A DNA stretch of 64,000 nt from Floridanema aerugineum. GTDB taxonomy: Bacteria > Cyanobacteriota > Cyanobacteriia > Cyanobacteriales > Aerosakkonemataceae. The stretch is taken from contig NZ_JBHFNQ010000210.1 of NCBI RefSeq assembly GCF_041929345.1, forward strand, positions 62,001 through 126,000, written 5' to 3'. The notes under the pieces are model-generated. The model had not been told where the DNA came from and did no database searches. It was given only the letters and a program-made list of their open reading frames with translations. The position numbers and the translations under genes are program-made. This document shows positions 51,464 to 59,162 of this stretch, piece after piece (the stretch's first letter is position 1; each line of letters starts with the position of its first letter).

Positions 51464-53108
51464 ATTTACTGATGTCCCAAAATGGTAATTGTTGAATTGG
51501 GTCTAATTTTACTCCTTGTAATCCTTGTTTAGCAAAAGCAAAATCTTTGCTTTGCCATAAGGGAATTAAAGGAACATCTTGCGCCATGAGTTTTTGAATT
51601 TCGGCAAAGATTTGTTTGCGTTTTTCTGGGTTTTGTTCGCTGCGCTGTTGCTGAATTAATTTGTTCATGCGATCGCTATAATAAAACGACCCTTGACTTT
51701 GACTTGCACCCTGTTGACAACCTGTTGTTGGTGAACCTTTAGCACAACTTAAAAAAGGTTGAATGTAATTATCTGCATCGGAAAAATCGGGATACCAATC
51801 TACTAAAGCGCTTTGATAAATTCCCTTACGAATGTTAGCAAAAAACGTTGCTGATTCAACTCCTTGGGGTTGAATTTGTACCATGCCATCTAATTCTTGT
51901 ACGGCATATTCTCGTAACAAACTGGCAACTTGTTGGCGAACTGAAGAAGCGATCGGATGCCAAATTTCTAACTTCAAAGGATTCTCTTTAGAAAATCCTG
52001 CCTTAGTCAAAAGTTCTTTTGCCTTAGCGATATTTCCATCGCCATAAAGTTGTTGATAAGCTGGAATAGACACATTAAAAGTATTAGGAATCATGCTAAA
52101 AGCAGGTTCTCCTTGATTCCTTAAAACTCGCTCAGTCACTAATTTTCTATTAATTAAAGAAGCGATCGCCTGTCTTACTTCCACTCTATCCAAAGGTTTC
52201 TGTTTCGTATTCAGTACCATGTAACTAATTACATTGCCTTTCGCTTCTAATACCTGCCAACCTCCAGACTTCGCATTTTGTTGCAAGCTAGAAATCTGTA
52301 CCGGATCTAAACTTTGATAGGCAATATCTACCGTTCCCGTGCGGAAAGTATTATATAAATTTGCCGCACTAGTAAGCACCTGAAAATCAATTCCGTTATT
52401 TGCTGGTTTTTCTCCCCAATACTTATCAAAAGCTTCTAAACGAATCGAAGTTGGTGTAAACTCAACTAATTTATAAGGGCCAGTTCCGACAAATTTTGTT
52501 GGTGTAAATTTCCCCTCGCCAATTTGATAAGCTTTAGGAGAAACCGGACACATTCCGGCAAAAGCTAAAATTGCTGGAAATGCCGCAAAAGGATTTTTCA
52601 ATTTAATTGTTACTTCATAAGGCCCCGAAGCTTGTACCGATGCCACAATATCTGCTAACAAGTTTGAAGGTTTTCCCCCATTTTTAATGAAGCGTTCCAA
52701 GGAAAAAACCATTGCTTCGGCATTAAAAGGAGTGCCATCGTGAAACACTACTCCCTGACGCAAAGGAATTACATAAGTTAAACCATCTGCGCTAACTTTT
52801 GGTAAAGCTGTAGCTAATTCTGGTACTAATTGATCTGTGCCTAATTTGTAGGTATAAAGCCGATCGCCCAAACTATACAACACATTACTCGCCGCTAATT
52901 CGTAAGCATCTGCCGGATCGAGAGTTCGCGGTTTTAAAGTTGTTCCTACAGATAAGCGTTCGCTATTATTACCCGTTGGCGCATTACCCGTTACATTAGC
53001 ATCATATCGCCGACCACAGCTAATAACTAAAATAAAACAAAGACAGAAAAGACCGAAAAGTTTTGCTACAGAACGCAATTGTTTGCTAGATACAGAAAAC
53101 TTCTTCAT
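51462..53108 (-). CDS. Peptide-type ABC transporter substrate-binding lipoprotein
   Basis: A 548-residue SBP family 5 (DppA/OppA-like) lipoprotein. Lipobox VISC puts the anchoring Cys at 31 after a basic, hydrophobic leader. Seen: LSVGTTLKPRTLDPADAYE, YVIPLRQGVVFHDGTPFNAEAMVFSLERF and VGTGPYKLVEFTPT, and EIQKLMAQDVPLIPLWQSKDF. The ATG at 53108 is preferred over the TTG at 53120 because GAGG sits 12 bases before it. It should deliver peptides or a similar solute to the permease downstream. The stop directly abuts a repeat array. Confidence 0.92.
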   Translation of the reverse strand: MKKFSVSSKQLRSVAKLFGLFCLCFILVISCGRRYDANVTGNAPTGNNSERLSVGTTLKPRTLDPADAYELAASNVLYSLGDRLYTYKLGTDQLVPELATALPKVSADGLTYVIPLRQGVVFHDGTPFNAEAMVFSLERFIKNGGKPSNLLADIVASVQASGPYEVTIKLKNPFAAFPAILAFAGMCPVSPKAYQIGEGKFTPTKFVGTGPYKLVEFTPTSIRLEAFDKYWGEKPANNGIDFQVLTSAANLYNTFRTGTVDIAYQSLDPVQISSLQQNAKSGGWQVLEAKGNVISYMVLNTKQKPLDRVEVRQAIASLINRKLVTERVLRNQGEPAFSMIPNTFNVSIPAYQQLYGDGNIAKAKELLTKAGFSKENPLKLEIWHPIASSVRQQVASLLREYAVQELDGMVQIQPQGVESATFFANIRKGIYQSALVDWYPDFSDADNYIQPFLSCAKGSPTTGCQQGASQSQGSFYYSDRMNKLIQQQRSEQNPEKRKQIFAEIQKLMAQDVPLIPLWQSKDFAFAKQGLQGVKLDPIQQLPFWDISK

Positions 53109-53270
53109 TACTACTATCAACCTCAGAAAAACTCAAATGTCAGCTATCAATCAATTCCAAACTCTTTGGTTTATAGGGAGAAAGGTGAAAGGAAACATCA
53201 AATTTCTTTTCCTCTGACCCTTTACCCTGTTCCCAAGAAAAATTCTGCTGACTACTGAGCAGCTGAATAA

Positions 53271-54287
53271 CTAAATTGAATAGTATAACGGAAAAGATCT
53301 CGCATCTTTAGGTTTGACAAAAACTCGTTGTTGCGGTTCCAAGTTTAACTCATCAAAGCGTTCTCTAGAAAGGTGTGCCGTCAAAACTTGACCATCATCT
53401 AAGGCTAGTTCCACCTGAATTTCCCAACCCAAATGAATCAAGCGATCGATTCTAGCCGCAACAGTAGTCCCGTTCGCTTCTCTTTGAACTACTATGTCGT
53501 GAGGACGGAGAAACATTTCTGGTTGTGTAGACTCAAAACCATTTCCCTCAAAGATCCGGGAAGTACTAGGCAAAACATTTACAGGCCCAATAAAACTCAT
53601 CACAAAAGCCGAAGCTGGATGATCGTAAATTTCTGCTGGTGTACCGATTTGCTCGATTTTACCCTTATTCATTACCACAATTTCGTCAGCAACTTCCATT
53701 GCTTCTTCTTGATCGTGGGTAACAAAAACTGTAGTAACATGAACTTCGTTGTGTAAGCGTCTTAACCAAGCACGCAGGTCTTTCCGAACTTTGGCATCCA
53801 AAGCACCAAAAGGTTCATCTAGTAATAATACTTGAGGTTCTACAGCTAAAGCTCTAGCTAGGGCGACTCTTTGCCTTTGACCACCGGATAATTGCGAGGG
53901 ATAGCGATCGCCCAGTCCCTTCAATTGCACTAATTCTAAAAGTTCCTCTACCCGCCCTTTAACTTTCAACTTCGGCGTTTTCCGAATATCCAAACCAAAA
54001 GCAATATTTTGCCGCACTGTCATGTGCTTAAACAAAGCATAGTGCTGGAACACAAATCCAATATTTCTGTCCTGCACACTCGTGTCAGTAGCATCTTTGC
54101 CAGTAATAAAAATTCTCCCACTATTAGGAGTTTCTAAACCTGCAATTAACCTCAGCAAAGTTGACTTTCCTGAACCCGATGGCCCCAATAAAGCTACCAA
54201 AGAACCTGATTTAATTGTTAAGTCTATCTGCTCAAGTGCATGGAAACTGCCATAATGCTTGGATACGTTTTCTACAATAATCCCCAT
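53271..54287 (-). CDS. cysA: Sulfate/thiosulfate-type ABC transporter ATPase (CysA)
   Basis: A 338-residue ATPase (ATG at 54287, preceded by AGAGGG; a TTG ten codons upstream is less likely). Walker A GPSGSGKST, Q-loop GFVFQHYALFKHMTV, signature LSGGQRQR, Walker B VLLLDEPFGALDAKVRKDLRAWLRRLH and HDQEEAMEVADEIVV. The C-terminal TOBE-like domain (MSFIGPVNVLPSTSRIF) fits the CysA type. Sulfate permease genes cysT/cysW and the binding protein are absent here, so it is an orphan ATPase that could serve distant permeases. It starts divergently from chlP. Confidence 0.88.
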   Translation of the reverse strand: MGIIVENVSKHYGSFHALEQIDLTIKSGSLVALLGPSGSGKSTLLRLIAGLETPNSGRIFITGKDATDTSVQDRNIGFVFQHYALFKHMTVRQNIAFGLDIRKTPKLKVKGRVEELLELVQLKGLGDRYPSQLSGGQRQRVALARALAVEPQVLLLDEPFGALDAKVRKDLRAWLRRLHNEVHVTTVFVTHDQEEAMEVADEIVVMNKGKIEQIGTPAEIYDHPASAFVMSFIGPVNVLPSTSRIFEGNGFESTQPEMFLRPHDIVVQREANGTTVAARIDRLIHLGWEIQVELALDDGQVLTAHLSRERFDELNLEPQQRVFVKPKDARSFPLYYSI

Positions 54288-54470
54288 AAATGCCCTCTGG
54301 ACGTGCCAATCTCTCAAGACCCTAAACTATCGATCTGGTTAAATTAATACCTTACTTATTTTAATTTCCCATTTATCGATATATTTGCTGTAGTTTATCT
54401 TACCGCTATTGGTAGCAACCAGGAGAGCAAAGTCAAGGAAAAACAACGAATCAAGAACCTGTATTTACCG

Positions 54471-54545
54471 CTCCATCTCCCCATCCCCCCCCATCTCCCC
54501 ATCTCCCCATCTCCCCATCTCCCCCATCTCCCCATCTCCCCATCT
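54471..54545. repeat. CCCCATCT octamer array upstream of chlP
   Basis: About eight units of CCCCATCT and variants. The minus strand has many G4 tracts spaced by four bases. Confidence 0.93.
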
Positions 54546-54651
54546 ATAAAGGAATATTAAGCTGTGTTGCAATTTATTCACATAAATGTAAATAGGATTA
54601 AGGCAAGCCAACAGTCCGTGATAACATCACAGCTTGTAGGTAGAAGAGATA

Positions 54652-54656
54652 GGGAG
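54652..54656 (+). promoter_or_regulatory. Ribosome site GGGAG for the TTG start of chlP
   Basis: GGGAG lies seven bases before the TTG at 54664, supporting a non-ATG start. The downstream peptide TLRVAVVGGGPAGSS matches the family start. Confidence 0.75.
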
Positions 54657-54663
54657 AAAACGC

Positions 54664-55884
54664 TTGACACTACGGGTTGCTGTTGTTGGAGGTGGCCCAG
54701 CAGGTTCCTCTACTGCTGAAGTCCTAGCCTTAGCTGGAATTGAAACTTACCTGTTTGAGCGCAAGCTAGACAACGCGAAGCCTTGCGGTGGAGCAATTCC
54801 GCTATGTATGGTGAAAGAGTTTGATTTGCCAGAGCAAATTATCGATCGCCAAGTTAGAAAAATGAAAATGATCTCGCCTTCTAACATTGAGGTCGATATC
54901 AATTTAATCAAACAAGAAGAATACATTGGAATGTGCCGTCGGGAAGTATTAGATGGCTTCCTGCGCGATCGGGCCGCTAAATTGGGAACGACCGTAATCA
55001 ACGGCACAGTTTATAAATTGGATATTCCGACAAACAACACCGACTCCTACACCATCCACTATGCAGATCACTCTGATGGTAATGCCGAAGGAGTCATGAA
55101 AACCTTAAAAGTGGACATGATTGTGGGAGCAGATGGTGCCAACTCCCGTGTTGCCAAAGCTATTGATGCTGGGGATTACAATTATGCGATCGCCTTCCAA
55201 GAGCGCATTCGCCTCCCCGAAGACGGAATGCACTACTACCAAGACCTAGCCGAAATGTACGTCGGCAAAGATGTTTCTCCCGACTTCTACGCCTGGGTAT
55301 TTCCCAAATACGACCACGTTGCAGTCGGTACAGGCACCATGAAGGTCAACAAAGCAATTATTAAAGACCTCCAAGCTGGCATCCGTGCCCGTGCTGCCAA
55401 AAAACTCGCTGGTGGCAAAATTATTAAAGTAGAAGCACACCCCATCCCCGAACATCCCCGTCCCCGTCGCGTAGTCGGTAGAGTCGCTCTCGTAGGCGAT
55501 GCAGCAGGTTACGTAACCAAATCTTCCGGCGAAGGAATTTACTTTGCGGCTAAGTCTGGTCGGATGTGTGCGGAAACGATCGTCGAATTTTCCCAAAACG
55601 GCACCCGCATTCCTACAGAAGACGATCTGAAAGTCTATCTGAAGCGTTGGGACAAAAAATACGGTCTTACCTACAAAGTTTTGGATATCCTCCAAAGCGT
55701 CTTCTATCGTTCCGATGCCACCCGCGAAGCCTTCGTGGAAATGTGTTCCGACTTAGACGTACAGCGTCTCACCTTCGATAGCTACCTGTACAAAACAGTA
55801 GTACCAGCTAACCCCTTGGTACAGCTAAAAATCACCGCTAAAACCATTGGTAGTCTGCTACGCGGTAACGCCCTAGCACCCTAA
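54664..55884 (+). CDS. chlP: Geranylgeranyl reductase
   Basis: A 406-residue flavoprotein that reduces geranylgeranyl groups to phytyl for chlorophyll a and tocopherol. The FAD site GGGPAGSSTAEVLALAGIETYLFER, the family-specific NAKPCGGAIPLCMVKEF, MIVGADGANSRVAKAI and ALVGDAAGYVTKSSGEGIYFA are clear. It starts at a TTG with a good ribosome site. Normal length. A strong terminator follows, so it is monocistronic. Confidence 0.96.
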   Translation: MTLRVAVVGGGPAGSSTAEVLALAGIETYLFERKLDNAKPCGGAIPLCMVKEFDLPEQIIDRQVRKMKMISPSNIEVDINLIKQEEYIGMCRREVLDGFLRDRAAKLGTTVINGTVYKLDIPTNNTDSYTIHYADHSDGNAEGVMKTLKVDMIVGADGANSRVAKAIDAGDYNYAIAFQERIRLPEDGMHYYQDLAEMYVGKDVSPDFYAWVFPKYDHVAVGTGTMKVNKAIIKDLQAGIRARAAKKLAGGKIIKVEAHPIPEHPRPRRVVGRVALVGDAAGYVTKSSGEGIYFAAKSGRMCAETIVEFSQNGTRIPTEDDLKVYLKRWDKKYGLTYKVLDILQSVFYRSDATREAFVEMCSDLDVQRLTFDSYLYKTVVPANPLVQLKITAKTIGSLLRGNALAP

Positions 55885-55910
55885 CCAAATATTACCCAAT
55901 TAAAACAAAG

Positions 55911-55956
55911 AGAAAGGGGGAAAGGATGAGATTAATCCTTTCCCCCTTTCTTTTTC
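55911..55956 (+). terminator. Rho-independent terminator of chlP
   Basis: A 17-bp perfect stem (55911-55927 with 55935-55951, core AAAGGGGGAAAGG), seven-base loop, then a T-run. 27 bp past the chlP stop. Confidence 0.95.
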
Positions 55957-55989
55957 AGGCTACCAACCATTCGCAAAAGAAAAATTTCA

Positions 55990-56020
55990 GGACTTACGGG
56001 TTTCTTTGCGTAAGTCCTGT
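55990..56020. repeat. Short hairpin AGGACTTAC/GTAAGTCCT
   Basis: A 9-bp perfect inverted repeat around GGGTTTCTTTGC, downstream of the chlP terminator. A likely dispersed repeat. Confidence 0.75.
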
Positions 56021-56079
56021 TAGTTATTCATCTTTGCGTCTTTTGTGTCAGCCATCTCTAGCAAACTAAAGAGAAAGGA

Positions 56080-56405
56080 ATTGACACTCTCACCGTCAAG
56101 CTGGCGCTGTGACGGGAGATTCTTGGGCTGAATCTTGCCTCTACCAACTTACGTTAGCTTTGGTCTTACAGTTTCATATCTAGTCCGACTACACCTTTTA
56201 GGGCAAGCACTCTTTTGGACTACTCCCCAAGCGTAAATTCGGGTATGCCCTACCCTATTTATTCAGTTCTTCTTATCACCCACAGATGCCATATTTTGTT
56301 AGAGGGCACTGAGGTATTGGGGCAACCCACTTGGGATTGGTGACATTAGTCTTTTCACAACGGCAAGTTCGTATGCCACGACTACATCTTCATTTCCGCT
56401 TGTTT
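56080..56405. ncRNA. Possible structured noncoding RNA (omegaRNA-like) block
   Basis: No reading frame. It has a hairpin CTCACCGTCA/TGACGGGAG at its left edge and further short pairings. Read on the minus strand the block would end in ...GAGAGTGTCAA, similar to the 3' ends of TnpB guide RNAs in IS605-type elements. Whether it is transcribed is unknown. Confidence 0.3.
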
Positions 56406-56408
56406 TAA

Positions 56409-56424
56409 TGTTAGCATACTAACA
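56409..56424. promoter_or_regulatory. Operator-like palindrome TGTTAG-CATA-CTAACA
   Basis: Two 6-bp inverted half-sites around four bases, 20 bp before the ATG of the ribbon-helix-helix gene. This fits autoregulation by that protein (inference). Confidence 0.5.
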
Positions 56425-56443
56425 GGACATTGTGTACACGCAA

Positions 56444-56602
56444 ATGAAAGAAAAGTCGCTGAGATTTAGGTTGTCTGAACAAAGGTACGTCAAACTAAAA
56501 CTGTACGCCAAGCTTAAAGACAAGACTATGACCCAGGTGGTTGAAGATTGGATTGACAGGTTGCAAATACCAAAGGAAATGGATTCGCTACGCTCAGTTT
56601 GA
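56444..56602 (+). CDS. Ribbon-helix-helix (CopG-like) protein, short
   Basis: A 52-codon gene not listed among long frames. The peptide MKEKSLRFRLSEQRYVKLKL... has the basic beta strand (SLRFRLSE) followed by two helices (RYVKLKLYAKLKD, TMTQVVEDWIDRLQ) of the RHH DNA-binding fold. I recall such proteins just before tnpB in cyanobacterial IS elements. Its last residues (MDSLRSV) come from repeat-like sequence (ATTCGCTACGCTCAG), so the original end is probably lost. A dyad stands 20 bp upstream. It likely represses its own promoter. Confidence 0.65.
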   Translation: MKEKSLRFRLSEQRYVKLKLYAKLKDKTMTQVVEDWIDRLQIPKEMDSLRSV

Positions 56603-56610
56603 GTTGGTTT

Positions 56611-56668
56611 GTCGCAATTCATCATCCCGTTACACCCGACAGGGTGTAACGGGATGATGAATTGCGAC
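56611..56668. repeat. 58-bp perfect hairpin (27-bp arms)
   Basis: Arms begin GTCGCAATTCATCATCCCGT and mirror exactly around a GACA loop. It stands 8 bp after the RHH gene stop; likely the end of the element, or a separate palindromic repeat that cut the element. Confidence 0.95.
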
Positions 56669-57138
56669 ATTTAGATAAGGCGATCGCATCACCCATAATC
56701 CCACTATTTGTGAGCATAAGCTTTGTAGGAATTTAATTTGTCTATTTTATATATTTAAGAAATTTAAGAAAACCCTAAAGCTCTCTCCCGGAAGCTCTGC
56801 TGCCTCAACTAGTATCTTAAATGACTAACAGTTTATGACGCAAATAAATTTTTATTCACAGCAATTTAAGACAATTTATATAACACCTTATCTACAATCC
56901 AAGAAACATTCAAACTCAACAGTTATTGGGAAAAAATTGGCACATATAACACTTAGTTTGTCTGGATAAAGTTTATCAACACATTTATTCTTCCGGATCG
57001 CACCTGCCTTTAGTAGGAAAGATAATTAAAGTTTTAGTAAAGATTTAGTGAAAAGATTGCAAACACATAAATATAGAGTTGGCAATCATTATATAAATTT
57101 ACTAGCTTGAGTAAAAGTATTAGTCTAACAGCAAAATT
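56669..57138. other. Leader region of the PEP-CTERM gene
   Basis: A 470-bp AT-rich stretch with the first copy of the direct repeat at 56769-56836. No gene is seen; the promoter of the PEP-CTERM gene must be here. Confidence 0.5.
56769..56836. repeat. Direct repeat copy 1 flanking the PEP-CTERM gene
   Basis: Shares AAACCCT, CTCTCCC, the 16-bp CTGCTGCCTCAACTAG (56797-56812) and CTAACAG with the copy at 57999-58058, in the same order and orientation. Confidence 0.75.
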
Positions 57139-57873
57139 ATGGAAGTTTATCTCAAAAAAATTATAAAGAAACTGTCAAGTGTTCTTTTAACAACAAATAT
57201 CTTGTTAGGTTTACCAGTTGGCGCTCAAGCACTCACTTTTTCAGGTGAAACAAGCGGCGAATGGGGATTACCTGATACGGAAAACCCAATGGCAGTAGTT
57301 CATCTAAGTAGCGAAGACGGTGGAACAAATAATCGTCTGACTTGGGGTACTCCTGGAATGGCAGGCATAAACAATTATGTTCAATTTAACGGCCTCAACT
57401 TTAGCACTACTCCTAACCATATTTTTGAAATTGGAGAACTGTTTTATCAAAATGGTAGTACGTTTATTGACACTAACTTTGATGGAGATTTTCCTCTTTA
57501 TTTAGAGTTAGCCCTGACTATTCCTTTAACTAGGACGGAATCTTTTGAGTTCTTATTTAATATCTTGAATACGCCTAATGATACAGAAGATCCTGTTTTG
57601 AATGGCGATATACTCCGGTTTTCCACGGCTGGAATGTCCAGCCAAACTTTCCATTACGAAGGAATTGAATATACTTTGCAACTTATAGGCTTTTCCACAG
57701 ATAATGGACAAACAATTTTACATGAATTTAATTCGCCAGAATTCAGCATATCTCAAGCTTCTCTGTACGGAAAAATCACCTTTGCTTCTCCCCCAGCTTC
57801 CGTTCCTGAGCCTAGCGTTATACTTGCCTTGTCAATATTGTCTATTTACTTAGCAACCCGCAAACGTAAATAA
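57139..57873 (+). CDS. PEP-CTERM sorted exported protein
   Basis: A 244-residue secreted protein with a signal peptide (KIIKKLSSVLLTTNILLGLPVGAQA) and a C-terminal sorting tail VPEPSVILALSILSIYLATRKRK. The middle is a beta-rich domain with an LSSEDGGTNNRLTWGTPG motif and GISTDNGQT-like loops; I recall related THxN or choice-of-anchor domains in other PEP-CTERM proteins, but the match is loose. It would be processed by an exosortase at the envelope. Imperfect direct repeats flank the gene and its leader. Confidence 0.85.
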   Translation: MEVYLKKIIKKLSSVLLTTNILLGLPVGAQALTFSGETSGEWGLPDTENPMAVVHLSSEDGGTNNRLTWGTPGMAGINNYVQFNGLNFSTTPNHIFEIGELFYQNGSTFIDTNFDGDFPLYLELALTIPLTRTESFEFLFNILNTPNDTEDPVLNGDILRFSTAGMSSQTFHYEGIEYTLQLIGFSTDNGQTILHEFNSPEFSISQASLYGKITFASPPASVPEPSVILALSILSIYLATRKRK

Positions 57874-57998
57874 AAAATTTTTTCTTCAGGTGTGCATCTA
57901 TATCAATTAATTTTTATGTTTTATAAAGATTTTGATTCTTTCTATTTAAATTTATAAGCTTAGAGGCAATTAATTTACATACATTGGGAAATGTAGGG

Positions 57999-58058
57999 AA
58001 ACCCTGCAAATCCTCTCCCCTGCTGCCTCAACTAGCAACTAAAATAGCTAACAGCTTA
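57999..58058. repeat. Direct repeat copy 2 flanking the PEP-CTERM gene
   Basis: Second copy of the repeat at 56769-56836; the 16-bp identical core lies at 58020-58035. Confidence 0.75.
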
Positions 58059-58160
58059 GCTCCACTAATAAACTAATTGCTTAATACTTAAAACCGAGAC
58101 ATGACGATCGGATCAAAGTTGTAGCAGGGGTTACAGCCCTACTACATTATTGGTTAACAC

Positions 58161-58907
58161 TCACTCAACAATTGAAGAATCGAGGTCTTCTCCCAACTGT
58201 TCGCGGCTGGGTAACTCCAAACAGTACCCTGCACCATAGACTGTTTTGATATAGCGGGGATGACGGGGATCTGGCTCCAGTTTCGTTCGCAAGTGTCGGA
58301 TATGAACTCGAATAGTTTCTATATCATCATCTGGGTCATATCCCCAGACTTCCTTGAGAATTTCGCTAGGAGACACAGTTTGACCATGACGCTGTAGTAA
58401 ACAGTGAAGTAACTCAAACTCCAAGTGAGTCAGTTTAATAGTCTGACCGAACCAAATCGCTTCAAAGCGTTCTGGAACTAGAGTTAGAGGGCCATAGTTC
58501 AGGATTTCGCTGTGTTTAGCCGCTTGGGGAATGCGATCGGTACGTCTGAGTAAAGCACGCACCCGCGCCAGCATTTCTTCTACTTCAAAGGGTTTGGTGA
58601 GATAATCATCTGCTCCAGCATTAAAGCCTTCTACTTTATCTTGAGTTTGACCCAAGGCAGTCAACATTAAAACCGGAATATCCTTGGTTCGCTCATCCCG
58701 GCGCAGGCGTTGACAAACCGTAAATCCATCCACCTTGGGTAGCATTAGATCTAGCAGAATCAGGTCAGGCTGAATTTGCAAGGCAAGCGCCTGACCTTTG
58801 ATGCCATCCTCTGCTTGACTGACATCATATCCAGCCATTTCCAGATTGACGGCGACTAATTCTGAGATAGCAGAGTCATCGTCGATGACGAGTATCCGGG
58901 GCATCAT
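58161..58907 (-). CDS. rpaA: Response regulator RpaA
   Basis: A 248-residue OmpR-family response regulator, the main output of the cyanobacterial circadian clock (phosphorylated by SasA) and also tied to phycobilisome-photosystem coupling. The receiver has the acidic pocket VIDDDSA, phosphoacceptor Asp53 (LLDLMLPKVDG), and the KPFEVEEML lysine. The winged-helix domain shows LTHLEFELLHCLLQRHGQTV and WGYDPDDDIETIRVHIRHLRTKLEPDPRHPRYIKTVYGAGYCLEL. The sequence matches RpaA rather than RpaB. Single gene. Confidence 0.94.
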   Translation of the reverse strand: MMPRILVIDDDSAISELVAVNLEMAGYDVSQAEDGIKGQALALQIQPDLILLDLMLPKVDGFTVCQRLRRDERTKDIPVLMLTALGQTQDKVEGFNAGADDYLTKPFEVEEMLARVRALLRRTDRIPQAAKHSEILNYGPLTLVPERFEAIWFGQTIKLTHLEFELLHCLLQRHGQTVSPSEILKEVWGYDPDDDIETIRVHIRHLRTKLEPDPRHPRYIKTVYGAGYCLELPSREQLGEDLDSSIVE

Positions 58908-59151
58908 TAAAAAATATAACTTTGGCTAAAGGGCTCGTTAAGGTTTTTGAAGAACCTGTTGCGGCATCCAAAGATTCCTGTACAAATTATAAGCAAGGAT
59001 TCTAAATTCTTATCTTAGCAACCAAAACTTTACAATTCACTAATTTTCCTGGGCAGCTACCCAACCTGAAATAGCTGAAAGCCTTTGCCTACAATGGATA
59101 AGTATCTTGTGCTGAGGTTATTTTGAGTATTTCAGCACTACCTCAATTGTC

Positions 59152-59157
59152 AGGTGA
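59152..59157 (+). promoter_or_regulatory. Ribosome site AGGTGA deciding the hydrolase start
   Basis: AGGTGA stands five bases before ATG 59163; the GTG at 59154 is part of this site, so 59163 is the better start. Confidence 0.7.
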
Positions 59158-59162
59158 ACTTG

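Larger units (their letters stand above)
54288..54663. other. Divergent cysA-chlP region with an octamer array
   Basis: A 376-bp gap. It holds the CCCCATCT array (54471-54545) and AT-rich sequence on both sides; the chlP promoter must lie between the array and 54652. Confidence 0.6.
56080..56670. mobile_element. Relic of an IS200/IS605-like element (no transposase)
   Basis: Parts in order: a structured noncoding block (56080-56405) that begins with TTGACACTCTCACCGTCA and its partner TGACGGGAG, a pattern I recall from the noncoding ends and guide-RNA scaffolds of cyanobacterial TnpB elements; an operator palindrome (56409-56424); a ribbon-helix-helix gene (56444-56602); and a terminal 58-bp hairpin (56611-56668). 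No tnpA or tnpB frame remains. Interpretation is by recollection, not search. Confidence 0.5.

Noticed and set aside
56419..56670. 83-codon minus-strand frame opposite the RHH gene
   Set aside because: Starts in the hairpin and mirrors the RHH gene; the plus-strand frame has the RHH fold pattern and an operator.
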